Notes under the pieces: generated by a model
Told to the model about the DNA's origin: nothing
Seen by the model: only the letters and a program-made list of their open reading frames with translations
Database searches by the model: none
Position numbers and translations under genes: made by a program
Part shown: positions 1 through 6,849 of the stretch, piece by piece
How the letters are laid out: each line of letters starts with the position of its first letter
How positions within the stretch are numbered: the first letter of the stretch is position 1
NCBI GenBank assembly: GCA_023430775.1
Contig: JAEYYY010000764.1
Span: 1 to 13,426, forward strand
Direction of reading: 5' to 3'
Source of the DNA: Pseudomonadota bacterium
GTDB lineage: Bacteria; Myxococcota_A; Polyangia; Haliangiales; Haliangiaceae
DNA: 13,426 nucleotides

Positions 1-167
1 GTGTCGAGCCGCGGCCGCCGCAACCCACCCGCGAGCGCACGCACGATGCGTTGCTCGTCGAGCAGCACCGCGCAACGCGCGCACGATCGCGCGTGGGCGA
101 CCGCCGCTTGCGAGCCCTCCTCTCCGGATGCCGCCGCGGCGAGCTGTTCGAGTGCGATGCAGCTCAT
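1..167 (-). CDS. Zinc-binding anti-sigma factor, N-terminal part (cut by window edge)
   Basis: Only the first 55 codons lie in the window and the frame stays open to base 1. Residues 1-32 carry the zinc anti-sigma signature: Cys3, then His25-x3-Cys29-x2-Cys32. Proteins of this type bind their partner ECF sigma factor through the N-terminal domain and usually continue into a membrane segment and a periplasmic sensor domain, which cannot be seen here. The ATG overlaps the sigma-factor stop codon (ATGA at 167-164), the standard arrangement for a co-translated sigma/anti-sigma pair. It is preceded by a strong GGAGG at plus-strand 174-178, six bases upstream. An alternative is a small zf-HC2 regulator without a membrane segment. 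The family call is inference from the motif plus position; it was not tested by search. Confidence 0.65.
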   Translation of the reverse strand, partial: MSCIALEQLAAAASGEEGSQAAVAHARSCARCAVLLDEQRIVRALAGGLRRPRLD

Positions 168-739
168 GCATCACCTCCGAGCGCCTCGCGCAGTGCCTTG
201 CGTGCGTGGAACACCCGCCGCCACAGCGTGCCCTCGGGGATGGCGAGCGCGTCGGCGGCATCGCGACCGCGCTCGCCCTCGAGATCGATCAGCACGAACG
301 CGGCGCGCAGATCGTGAGGCAGTGCCGCGATCGCAGCCGGCAACCGCGCGAGCATCACCGCGTTGCTCGGCGGCGCCGCCTGGCGGGGCGCGACGTCGGC
401 GACCGACGACAGCGCGCGCTTGCGCCGGATCTCGCGCCGCGCGTACGCCCGCCCGTGATTCGCGGCGATGCCGTAGAGCCACCCGATCGCGCGCTCGCCG
501 CGGAACTTGCCGGCGCTCTGGAAGGCACTGACGAACGTCATCTGTACGAGATCCTCGACGGCGTCGGCATCCGACGACCGCATGCGCGACACGAAGCGAT
601 GCACCGCCTCGACATGGCGCTCGAACAACAGCCCGCGCGCTGCGCGATCGCCCGTCGCGCACGCCGCGACCAGACCCGCGTCGGAGAGCTCCTCGACCCG
701 GGCATCTGGACGCAGCTGGACGAGCTGGCCGCGCTTCAT
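164..739 (-). CDS. ECF-type RNA polymerase sigma factor
   Basis: This 191-aa protein has the two domains of an extracytoplasmic-function sigma-70 factor. Region 2 lies at about 35-105, with the DAVEDLVQMTFVSAF core and a tryptophan-containing helix near 87 that contact the -10 element. Region 4 lies at about 130-186, with the LPHDLRAAFVL and IPEGTLWRRVFHARKAL helices that read the -35 element. The length is normal for the family. The ATG follows the stop of the upstream secreted-protein gene with no gap (TAGATG), and I see no clear Shine-Dalgarno, so translation probably depends on coupling. The stop overlaps the anti-sigma start. By analogy with similar loci it should direct RNA polymerase to an envelope-related regulon, probably including its own operon. 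ECF subgroup and promoter motif are not determined. The family call is secure; the target genes are inference. Confidence 0.93.
   Translation of the reverse strand: MKRGQLVQLRPDARVEELSDAGLVAACATGDRAARGLLFERHVEAVHRFVSRMRSSDADAVEDLVQMTFVSAFQSAGKFRGERAIGWLYGIAANHGRAYARREIRRKRALSSVADVAPRQAAPPSNAVMLARLPAAIAALPHDLRAAFVLIDLEGERGRDAADALAIPEGTLWRRVFHARKALREALGGDA
172..178 (-). promoter_or_regulatory. Ribosome binding site of the anti-sigma gene
   Basis: Read on the minus strand this is GGAGGTG, ending four bases before the ATG at 167. It lies inside the last codons of the sigma-factor gene, so anti-sigma translation is probably coupled to sigma translation. It is the clearest Shine-Dalgarno sequence in this operon and supports the ATG at 167 as the start. 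Confidence 0.65.
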
Positions 740-1738
740 CTACATCCGATGGCGGAGCGCCGCGAACATGCTGACCTCGACGGGATCGCGATAGGCCGAG
801 AGCGGCAACGTCATCGGCGCACCGAACTCGTCGGAGTCGACCACCGCGCTCTCGATGTTCGGGTTGCCGTACATCGTCACCAGCGGACCCGCTCCGATCG
901 CCCACCGGCGGCCGAGCCGCAGCGACACCTGCGCCGACAGCTCGCCGATCGGCCCGATCGCTTCGTGCTCGAACGACTGAAAGCCGTGACTGGTCTGGGC
1001 GTGGCCCTCGGTCTGCGTGTGGACGAGGCCGACGCCGGCCGACAGCCGGAGCTCGACCGCTCCCGACCGCGACGTGCGCCCGACCATCGCCATCGCCCGG
1101 ATGTCGCGCGTCTTGAACGACTCCGGCGCGGTCTGGTCCCACGCGATCAGCGTGTTGAACCCCGGCTGGAAGTTGCTGTCCGAGCCCGACAGCGTCATCC
1201 CGAACGTCCACGGTCCACGCCCCGTGAAGTCGACCTCGCCGCGCATGCCGCGTCCGCCGCCGCCCTCCATCCGCTGCAGCACGCCCATCGACAGCCAGCG
1301 TGTGGCGCGGCGCGATCGCCGGCGCGGCGTCGGATCGACATCGTGCTCGGGCTCGCCCTCGACCTCGGCCTCGATCACCACCTTCGCCGGCGGCACGATC
1401 TCGATCACCGTCGAGCCGGGCTCCGGCACCGGCGTGCCCGGCGCCGCATCGTCGGCGACCCACGACGCGACCAGCACGCCCGCGCTCTGCGCGTCGGGGA
1501 CGATGCGCTCGCGGACGCGCCCCGCGGGATCGCGCGCGAACAGGTAGTAGCCGCCCTCGGTCGGCACGACGCGGACCTCGAGCGGCGTCGCGCAGCGCGG
1601 CTCCGCCTGGACCCAGGTCTCGATCGTCTGGCGGACGTCGTCGGGGGCACGCGCGATGTCGACATCGCACGGCTGCGCGTGAGCTTCGGCAAAGCCAAGA
1701 AGGAGGATCGTGGTGACCAGGCGCATGGCTGCTTGCAT
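740..1738 (-). CDS. Secreted protein with N-terminal periplasmic domain and predicted outer-membrane beta-barrel
   Basis: The 332-aa product begins with a signal peptide (hydrophobic core at about 6-16, probable cleavage after AHA at 21). Residues 22-95 form a small Cys-containing domain (Cys24, Cys49) of the kind often found in secreted proteins beside myxobacterial ECF sigma genes. A Pro/Glu/Val-rich linker with an Arg cluster at 139-145 follows. From about 148 to the end, alternating polar/hydrophobic strands with Gly and aromatic residues suggest an 8-12-strand barrel. The C-terminus is HRM rather than the usual terminal aromatic. Translation could begin at Met1 (1738) or Met5 (1726); neither has a clear ribosome site, and Met5 gives a tighter signal peptide. 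The gene directly abuts the sigma gene, so it may be a sensor or target of that switch. I do not recognise a named family. Confidence 0.75.
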   Translation of the reverse strand: MQAAMRLVTTILLLGFAEAHAQPCDVDIARAPDDVRQTIETWVQAEPRCATPLEVRVVPTEGGYYLFARDPAGRVRERIVPDAQSAGVLVASWVADDAAPGTPVPEPGSTVIEIVPPAKVVIEAEVEGEPEHDVDPTPRRRSRRATRWLSMGVLQRMEGGGGRGMRGEVDFTGRGPWTFGMTLSGSDSNFQPGFNTLIAWDQTAPESFKTRDIRAMAMVGRTSRSGAVELRLSAGVGLVHTQTEGHAQTSHGFQSFEHEAIGPIGELSAQVSLRLGRRWAIGAGPLVTMYGNPNIESAVVDSDEFGAPMTLPLSAYRDPVEVSMFAALRHRM

Positions 1739-1752
1739 GGCGGTACCACACG

Positions 1753-1784
1753 GTTGCCGCAGCTCGCGGTTTCATCGCGGCAAC
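1753..1784 (-). repeat. 8-bp inverted repeat in the intercistronic gap
   Basis: GTTGCCGC (plus 1753-1760) is perfectly complementary to GCGGCAAC (1777-1784) across a 16-base loop. It fills most of the 62-base gap between the 260-aa barrel gene and the 332-aa secreted-protein gene. It could be an RNA hairpin tuning expression of the downstream sigma/anti-sigma segment, an operator for an internal promoter, or a weak terminator. No T-run follows it on the minus strand. Confidence 0.4.
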
Positions 1785-1800
1785 GATCAGAAACTTGGCA

Positions 1801-2583
1801 TCAGTTTCTCGAGCGCCCGAACGGGTGTGCGGGATCCAGCACACCGTTGACGCGCACCATCACGGTCGTATCGCCGAGCCCCTCGTCCTCGCGGACCCGC
1901 ACCGCCAGCTCGATCGCGCCCCAGTCGCGCAGCGCGTTGTAACGGACGCCGACTCCCGCCGCCCACTCGAGATCGACCTCCGCGGTCCCGTGGCGGAGCA
2001 GCGGCACGTACGCGATGTCGGTCACCACCGTGGTGTTCGGGTACTGCCCCGGCGTCCACTCGATGCCGGCGATCGGCCGCAGCTTCGAGCCGAGCTCGAC
2101 CTCGCCCATCGCCGCATCCACCGCCTGGATGCCCGCGTGCAGCTTGACCGGCCCGAGCACGCGACTCGCGACCAGGTACGCCTCGGAGACCGAGACGTCC
2201 CCGACCCGCCCCTGGTTCGCGAACGTCTTGCGCACGCCGCCGAGCAGCGCCGGCGAGCCGCGAAACATCTTGTCCTGCGCGAGCCCCATGCGGAACGATG
2301 CCCGGCCGAGCAACAGCGGCTCGGCATCGCCATCGCAGGTCTCGCAGCTCCGCACGTCGGTGTCGGCGCCGAGGTCGATCGCCGCGAGCCCGCCCAGGCC
2401 ATAGCCGATCGTCGCGCTGCCATCGAAGCGATGGTCGAGCGTCGCGGTGACCACCGCGCCTCCCGTGGGCGGGAGCCACGCGGTCGGTGCGGTGAGCACG
2501 CGGCTCTCGGTCGGATCGTCGGCGCGCGCAGGACGCGAGCCGGCGATCGACGCGAGGACCGTCGCGACGAGGAGGAGGCGCAT
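1801..2583 (-). CDS. Outer-membrane beta-barrel protein, tandem paralogue 3
   Basis: This 260-aa protein has a clear signal peptide (MRLLLVATVLASIAG, cleavage after ARA at 21). The rest consists of short amphipathic strands separated by turns, with no internal hydrophobic helix, as expected for a barrel. Three stretches match the next gene upstream in the operon: a VLT-P-T-W-LPP start, SFRMGLAQDKMF against SFRLGIQEGRLF, and GGVRKTF against LGFRKSF. Together with the similar order of later segments, these make the two proteins paralogues. A CxxC pair (SCETCDGD, residues about 79-86) would lie in a loop outside the cytoplasm. The start is 15 bases after the neighbour's stop and has no strong ribosome site. 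Function is not recognised; pore, adhesin or surface sensor are all possible. Confidence 0.75.
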   Translation of the reverse strand: MRLLLVATVLASIAGSRPARADDPTESRVLTAPTAWLPPTGGAVVTATLDHRFDGSATIGYGLGGLAAIDLGADTDVRSCETCDGDAEPLLLGRASFRMGLAQDKMFRGSPALLGGVRKTFANQGRVGDVSVSEAYLVASRVLGPVKLHAGIQAVDAAMGEVELGSKLRPIAGIEWTPGQYPNTTVVTDIAYVPLLRHGTAEVDLEWAAGVGVRYNALRDWGAIELAVRVREDEGLGDTTVMVRVNGVLDPAHPFGRSRN

Positions 2584-2598
2584 GAAGATGGCTTTGGA

Positions 2599-3693
2599 TT
2601 ACTGCAGACTATCGACCGCGCTGCGCAGGGCACTCGACGTGAACGTCACCTGGCCGAAGATCTGTGCGTCGAGCAGGTTGGCCTCGCCGATGTCGGGCAG
2701 CTTGACGCCGGCCTCGAGCCGCACCCACGTCGCGAGCTGGGTGCGCACGCCCCACGACAGCAACGGCTTGAGCCGGATCTTGCTGGCGCCGAACTTCGCG
2801 CCGTTCGCCTGGTCGCCGAAGTTCGTGCACTGGTAGCAGAACTCGGGAGCCCAGCCGATATCGACGAGGATCTGCGAGCTCGGCAGTGGCCGCAGCTCGA
2901 TGCCGCCGAACGGCCGCACCTGCTTCTTCGTGGCGTCGTCGAAGCCGTGCAGCGACACCTCGGCGCGACCATCGATGTCGTCGTCCTCGAAGTTGCCCTC
3001 GAGCGACGCGTCCCAGAACGCACCACCGAAGTGGATCGCGGCGTTCTTGCCGAGGTGCTTGCTCATCACCAGCGTCAGCTCGGCCGTCTTGGTCTTGAAC
3101 TTGTCCTGGTTGCGCTCGAACGACTTGCGGAAGCCGAGCGTCATGCCCGGCTGCGCATCGAACAGCCGGCCTTCCTGGATGCCGAGCCGGAACGACGCCG
3201 TGACGTACGGCTGGATCCGATCCGGCCGCTCGTTGTTCGTCGTCTTCGCGCGCACGGCATCGGTGGTCGCGATGCCGAACTCGGCGACCTCGCCGAGACC
3301 GACGCGCGAGTCCGACGACACCCCGCCACCGGTATCGAGGCCGGTGCGCGAGTACAGCATCGCGCCGGGGAGCAACCAGCCGGTCGGCGTGGTCAACACC
3401 TCGGGCATGCACTCGGTGCCCCGCTCTTCCCACTGGCAGTACTTGCCGAGCGGCGCGCGCTTCTTCTTCGGCTTCGGCGCGGGCGGTGCTGGATATGGAT
3501 CGACCGGATCGGCCGGCGTCACCGGCGTCGGTGGCGTCGTGTCGTCCTTCGGGATCGGCGGCGGATCGTCCTTGGTGTCGCCGTCGCCCACCGGCGGATC
3601 GTCCGGCGGAAGTGGCACGTCGGGAACGGGCTGGGCCCGCGCGGTCGCAGCAGTGACCGTGATGACTGCTGCACAGATGATCACTCGCTTCAT
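2599..3693 (-). CDS. Outer-membrane beta-barrel protein with Pro-rich periplasmic segment, tandem paralogue 2
   Basis: The 364-aa product has a signal peptide (cleavage after ARA at about 20). A Pro/Asp-rich segment at 22-75 and a basic patch KPKKKR at 74-79 follow, then a predicted barrel from about 98 to the end. The Pro-rich stretch is long enough to reach into the periplasm or peptidoglycan and is absent from the two sister proteins. The barrel half aligns by eye with the 260-aa gene downstream and more weakly with the 332-aa gene upstream (shared VGLGEVAEF/VGFGDIAQL-like and FRLG segments). Cysteines occur as Cys86/Cys95 and as a close CYQC pair in the barrel, suggesting disulfides. A good AGAGG-like ribosome site precedes the ATG by seven bases. 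The terminal residue is Gln, not an aromatic. No named family is recognised. Confidence 0.75.
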   Translation of the reverse strand: MKRVIICAAVITVTAATARAQPVPDVPLPPDDPPVGDGDTKDDPPPIPKDDTTPPTPVTPADPVDPYPAPPAPKPKKKRAPLGKYCQWEERGTECMPEVLTTPTGWLLPGAMLYSRTGLDTGGGVSSDSRVGLGEVAEFGIATTDAVRAKTTNNERPDRIQPYVTASFRLGIQEGRLFDAQPGMTLGFRKSFERNQDKFKTKTAELTLVMSKHLGKNAAIHFGGAFWDASLEGNFEDDDIDGRAEVSLHGFDDATKKQVRPFGGIELRPLPSSQILVDIGWAPEFCYQCTNFGDQANGAKFGASKIRLKPLLSWGVRTQLATWVRLEAGVKLPDIGEANLLDAQIFGQVTFTSSALRSAVDSLQ

Positions 3694-3708
3694 GGTTTGC
3701 CTCTTCGC

Positions 3709-4707
3709 CTACTCGCAGAACACCCCGGCGGCGCGGCAGGCCAGCGCACCCCAGGGCACGAACACCTCGGCACCGAGCCGGATGTCCCAGGTAACGATCG
3801 CGCCCGGTCCTTCGTCGGGTGCGTTGGTGGCAACGTCGAGCTGGTAGCCGATGCTTCCGTCGATGATCACCGACGGCAACAAGTTCCACCTCATGCCGAA
3901 GCGGCCGAGCAGGCCGTAACCGATCTCGGGATCCGCGGCGACACCGGGCTGATACCGGAAGCGCGGCGCGAGTGCGATCTCGCCGACGATCTTCGACTGC
4001 TTCGTCATCTGCAGCTCGTAGGCGCCGGTCGGTAGCCACAGCGTGCGCGTGCACGCGAGCGCGGCCCCCGCCATCTCGCAACCCGTGCGGCGATCGGCGG
4101 CGAACGAATCGTTCGTCACCTCGATCTTCGCCGACGACACGCGCACGCCACCGTGCAGCGTCAGCCAGTCCGCGAACGTGAAGCGCAGCCGGCCGACGAT
4201 GAACAGGTCGTGCACGGTCTCGTCGATCGCGACGTCGCCGAACACCTCATCGCGCGGCACGCCGAGCCGAAACGCGAGCCCGAACGCCGGGATGTTCGGG
4301 CGCTCGGGAATCGGCACCTTGAGCTGGACGCCGACGGTGGGTACCGGCGCGTTGAGGCCTTCGATGCTGATCGCCGAGGTGTGGCGATACTCGAGCTGCG
4401 CGATATCGCCGAAGCCGACGGCGACGACACCCGCCGAGGTCAACAGGCCGGGCTTCTGGAGCAGGCTGCCGTCGCCCGAGATCGAGAGGATGTACGGCCC
4501 GACGGTGTCGGCGGCGGGCATCGTGTAGAGCCGCGAGCTCTGGAACGGACCGCGGATCATCCGGCGCAGCGACTGCGTGCGCGTGCGGATCGGCCTGGCT
4601 TCTTCGTCTGGCGCGGTCTGCGAGCCTGCGGGCTCGGGGACATCCTCTGCCACGGCAAGCTTCGTCGCCAGCAGCGACAGGAGCATCCCGGCAATCCAGC
4701 GACTCAT
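3709..4707 (-). CDS. Outer-membrane beta-barrel protein, tandem paralogue 1 (first gene of the operon)
   Basis: This 332-aa protein begins with a signal peptide (MSRWIAGMLLSLLATKLAVA, cleavage after AVA at 20) and then an Arg-rich, probably unstructured linker at 35-55. From about residue 65 the sequence is strand-rich with repeated Gly/aromatic turns. A FGLAFRLGVPRDEVFGD segment corresponds to SFRLGIQEGRLF in the next gene. A Cys pair near 212/220 (GCEMAGAALAC) and a C-terminal pair near 324/331 could form disulfides. It heads the operon and ends 15 bases before the next start. The divergent 173-bp spacer upstream must hold its promoter. The ribosome site is weak. Role unknown; the tandem paralogues suggest duplication and divergence of one surface protein. 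Confidence 0.75.
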   Translation of the reverse strand: MSRWIAGMLLSLLATKLAVAEDVPEPAGSQTAPDEEARPIRTRTQSLRRMIRGPFQSSRLYTMPAADTVGPYILSISGDGSLLQKPGLLTSAGVVAVGFGDIAQLEYRHTSAISIEGLNAPVPTVGVQLKVPIPERPNIPAFGLAFRLGVPRDEVFGDVAIDETVHDLFIVGRLRFTFADWLTLHGGVRVSSAKIEVTNDSFAADRRTGCEMAGAALACTRTLWLPTGAYELQMTKQSKIVGEIALAPRFRYQPGVAADPEIGYGLLGRFGMRWNLLPSVIIDGSIGYQLDVATNAPDEGPGAIVTWDIRLGAEVFVPWGALACRAAGVFCE

Positions 4708-4880
4708 GCACGGTCAGTTGTGCGATGTGGTCGCGTGATCCGACCAGTGCCATGCCGTGAGATACGCGTGATCGCCGATCGCTGCCCGCTGGCAAATCCT
4801 CGACGACAGATCCATCCGGTTCCTGCCGCGATCTGCCGGGCACCACACCAAGTCGGCAGAGTCGAGTACGGTCAAGGCGA
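4708..4880. promoter_or_regulatory. Divergent spacer between barrel operon and kinase gene
   Basis: This 173-base gap separates two outward-facing transcription units, so it should hold promoters for both. I can see a 9-base direct repeat, CGCGTGATC, at 4732-4740 and 4765-4773. The copies start 33 bases apart, about three helical turns. I found no convincing -35/-10 pair for either direction. A GGAACC on the minus strand (plus 4818-4823) resembles an ECF -35, but no well-spaced -10 follows. Confidence 0.45.
4732..4773. repeat. Pair of CGCGTGATC direct repeats, possible operator
   Basis: Two identical 9-base copies lie at 4732-4740 and 4765-4773 in the divergent promoter region. The 33-base start-to-start distance would place them on the same DNA face. 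The genome is rich in CG- and GATC-containing words, so coincidence is quite possible. Confidence 0.25.
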
Positions 4881-6494
4881 ATGGCGACCGCCTCGCGATC
4901 GATCTCTCGCTTGTCGCGAGCACGCGTGGCGTGGGGCCAGCAATCGGAAGAGGAAGCGCGCGCCTATCTCCAGGAGCGGCTCGCGGTGTTCAGCAAGGCG
5001 CTGTTCTGGAGCTTCGTCGCGCTCGTCATCTTCCTGTTCGCGATGTACACGCTCTACCCGGATATCCAGCCCCACAACCAGGGCCTGATCTACGGCACCG
5101 CGACCCTCGCCCTCGCCATCCTCGCGTTCCTGTGGCGCGGCGTGCTGATCCGCGGCGTGCGCTCGATGGACACGCTCTACCGGATCGACCTGCTGATCAC
5201 GATCGGCAGCGGCTTCACGTTCGGCATCGTCGCGCCGCTCGCGTACGAGCTACAGGCCGCGGCGTACACCTGCCTGCTCTACGAGTCGTTCGTCGTGTTC
5301 ACGCGCGCGCTCCTGGTACCGAGCTCGCAGCGGCGCACGCTGATCGTGTCGGCGCTCGCGTTCGTCCCGATCCTCGCCGGCTCGATCGTGCTCGCGGTGC
5401 TCACCGAGATGAAGATCTCGACGCTCGAGATTCCCGGCCCCGCGTTCATCGCCGGCGACATCCTCTACAACGCCGTCGCGGTCCTGCTGGCGACCACCGG
5501 CTCGCGCATCATCTACACGCTGCGCGGTCAGGTCAGCGAGGCGAAGCAACTCGGCCAGTACACGCTCGGTGCGAAGATCGGCGTAGGCGGCATGGGCGCG
5601 GTGTATCGCGCGAAGCACGGCCTGCTACGGCGCGAGACCGCGATCAAGCTCGTGCAGCGCGAGAAGGTCGGCGTCGACGCGCTGATCCGCTTCGAGCAGG
5701 AGGTCCAGCTGCTCAGCCAGCTGACGCACCCGAACACGGTCGCGGTGTTCGACTACGGCCGCAGCCTGAGCGGCGAGGTCTATTACGCGATGGAGCTGCT
5801 CGACGGCGTCGATCTCCAGCGGCTGGTCCAGCTCGACGGCGCGCAGGCGCCCGGCCGCGTCGTCAAGATCCTCACCCAGGTCTGCGGCGCGCTCCAGGAA
5901 GCGCACGACAAGGGCCTCATCCATCGCGACATCAAGCCGGCCAACATCATCCTGTGCGAGCGCGGCGGCGCCCCCGATGTCGCGAAGGTCGTCGACTTCG
6001 GGCTGGTCCAGGAGATCAAGGGCGCGGCCGACGCGAGCAAGCACGTGCTCGGCACGCCGGCGTACCTGGCTCCGGAGAACGTCACCGATCCGGCCACCGT
6101 CGGCCCGGCCGTCGACCTCTACGCGCTCGGTGCGGTCGGCTACTTCCTGCTCTCCGGTCAGCTGGTGTTCACCGGCAAGACCAACGGCGAGATCGCGCTC
6201 AAGCACGTCACCGACAAGCCGCGTCCGCTCTCCGAGGTCTGCAAGGCCAAGATCCCGCCGGAGCTCGAGGCCGTGATCATGAAGTGCCTCGCGAAGCAGC
6301 CGGCCGATCGCTATCCGACCGCGACCGCGCTCGCCGAGGCGCTCGAAGCGGTGCCCACCGGCGATTGGGATCGCGAGTGCGCGCGCACGTGGTGGGAGGC
6401 CCATCGCAAGCGCGTCGCGTCGACGCCGCGCACCGATGTCGCGACCGTCACGCTGACGATCGATGTCGGCGATCGCGTGACGCCGAGCGGCTGA
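4881..6494 (+). CDS. Membrane Ser/Thr protein kinase with six N-terminal TM helices
   Basis: This 537-aa protein is a Hanks-type kinase in an inverted layout: a polytopic membrane domain first, the kinase domain last. Six hydrophobic segments lie at about 41-60, 68-88, 102-122, 126-146, 152-175 and 187-211. The kinase domain spans about 228-490 and looks catalytically complete: Gly loop GVGGMGAVY at 234-242, Lys256 in AIKLV, HRDIKPAN at 348-355, DFG at 372-374 and APE at 397-399. HRD arginine (Arg349) suggests control by activation-loop phosphorylation. There is no external sensor domain or PASTA repeat, so any signal must enter through the TM bundle or a partner. The start ATG has an AAGG only three bases upstream; internal starts are not better. 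It should phosphorylate cytosolic Ser/Thr targets. The FHA-domain protein encoded about 320 bases downstream on the opposite strand is an attractive but unproven partner. Confidence 0.93.
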   Translation: MATASRSISRLSRARVAWGQQSEEEARAYLQERLAVFSKALFWSFVALVIFLFAMYTLYPDIQPHNQGLIYGTATLALAILAFLWRGVLIRGVRSMDTLYRIDLLITIGSGFTFGIVAPLAYELQAAAYTCLLYESFVVFTRALLVPSSQRRTLIVSALAFVPILAGSIVLAVLTEMKISTLEIPGPAFIAGDILYNAVAVLLATTGSRIIYTLRGQVSEAKQLGQYTLGAKIGVGGMGAVYRAKHGLLRRETAIKLVQREKVGVDALIRFEQEVQLLSQLTHPNTVAVFDYGRSLSGEVYYAMELLDGVDLQRLVQLDGAQAPGRVVKILTQVCGALQEAHDKGLIHRDIKPANIILCERGGAPDVAKVVDFGLVQEIKGAADASKHVLGTPAYLAPENVTDPATVGPAVDLYALGAVGYFLLSGQLVFTGKTNGEIALKHVTDKPRPLSEVCKAKIPPELEAVIMKCLAKQPADRYPTATALAEALEAVPTGDWDRECARTWWEAHRKRVASTPRTDVATVTLTIDVGDRVTPSG

Positions 6495-6514
6495 CGAGGA
6501 ATTGCCGGCTTACG

Positions 6515-6534
6515 CCGCGACGCGCATGTCGCGG
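6515..6534 (+). terminator. Possible hairpin after the kinase gene
   Basis: CCGCGAC (6515-6521) pairs perfectly with GTCGCGG (6528-6534) across a 6-base loop, starting 20 bases after the kinase stop. There is no T-run, so intrinsic termination is uncertain. In this base composition a 7-bp stem can also occur by chance. Confidence 0.3.
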
Positions 6535-6624
6535 TCGCCGACATCGCGTGAGCTCCCCGTGAACGCGAGGGACATCCGCGTGAGCAGCCGCGCGCGCGCC
6601 GCCGGAGATGGCTACAACCAGGGC

Positions 6625-6849
6625 ATGGGCACACCTCGCATCCTCGGACTCGCGCTGGCGATCGCGTGCGTGGCGGCGCTGTGTCTGCTGTCGACCGTGA
6701 CCGCCAGCGTGGTCGCCGGCGTCACGCTGATCGCCGTCGGCCTCGACGGCCTGCGCTCGCGGCCGCGCCCCTCCAGCGATCGCCGGTCGCTCCTGATCGA
6801 CCTGACGACGCGCGACTATCTCGAGACCGTCACCGGGCACGACAGGTAG
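6625..6849 (+). CDS. Small two-TM membrane protein
   Basis: A 74-aa product begins at the ATG at 6625. An in-frame GTG at 6580 and an ATG at 6502 would lengthen it, but the added residues are Arg-rich and look non-coding. Hydrophobic segments at about 5-22 and 25-42 suggest a hairpin in the inner membrane, followed by a basic cytosolic tail of about 30 residues. Codon use has the strong third-position GC of its neighbours, which supports a real gene. A GGAG at about 6602 is too far upstream to be a good ribosome site and a closer CAGGG is nearly adjacent, so the start is uncertain. Its last 34 bases overlap the 3' end of the convergent FHA gene. It may be co-transcribed with the kinase. Function unknown. 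Confidence 0.5.
   Translation: MGTPRILGLALAIACVAALCLLSTVTASVVAGVTLIAVGLDGLRSRPRPSSDRRSLLIDLTTRDYLETVTGHDR

Noticed and set aside
171..1844. Minus-strand 557-codon open frame
   Set aside because: Out-of-frame shadow of the sigma and secreted-protein genes; Arg/Gly/Ala-rich with no recognisable domain.
128..1942. Long plus-strand open frame of about 600 codons
   Set aside because: It is antisense to the sigma factor and the secreted-protein gene and its translation is Arg/His-rich without domains. This is a usual by-product of very GC-rich coding DNA.
1795..4035. Long plus-strand open frame opposite the barrel genes
   Set aside because: The product is low-complexity Arg/Glu/Ala, while the minus-strand frames have signal peptides and paralogous content.
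4818..4823. GGAACC on the minus strand as an ECF -35 element for the barrel operon
   Set aside because: No properly spaced CGTC/TCTA-like -10 follows; the nearest CGTC is several bases too close.
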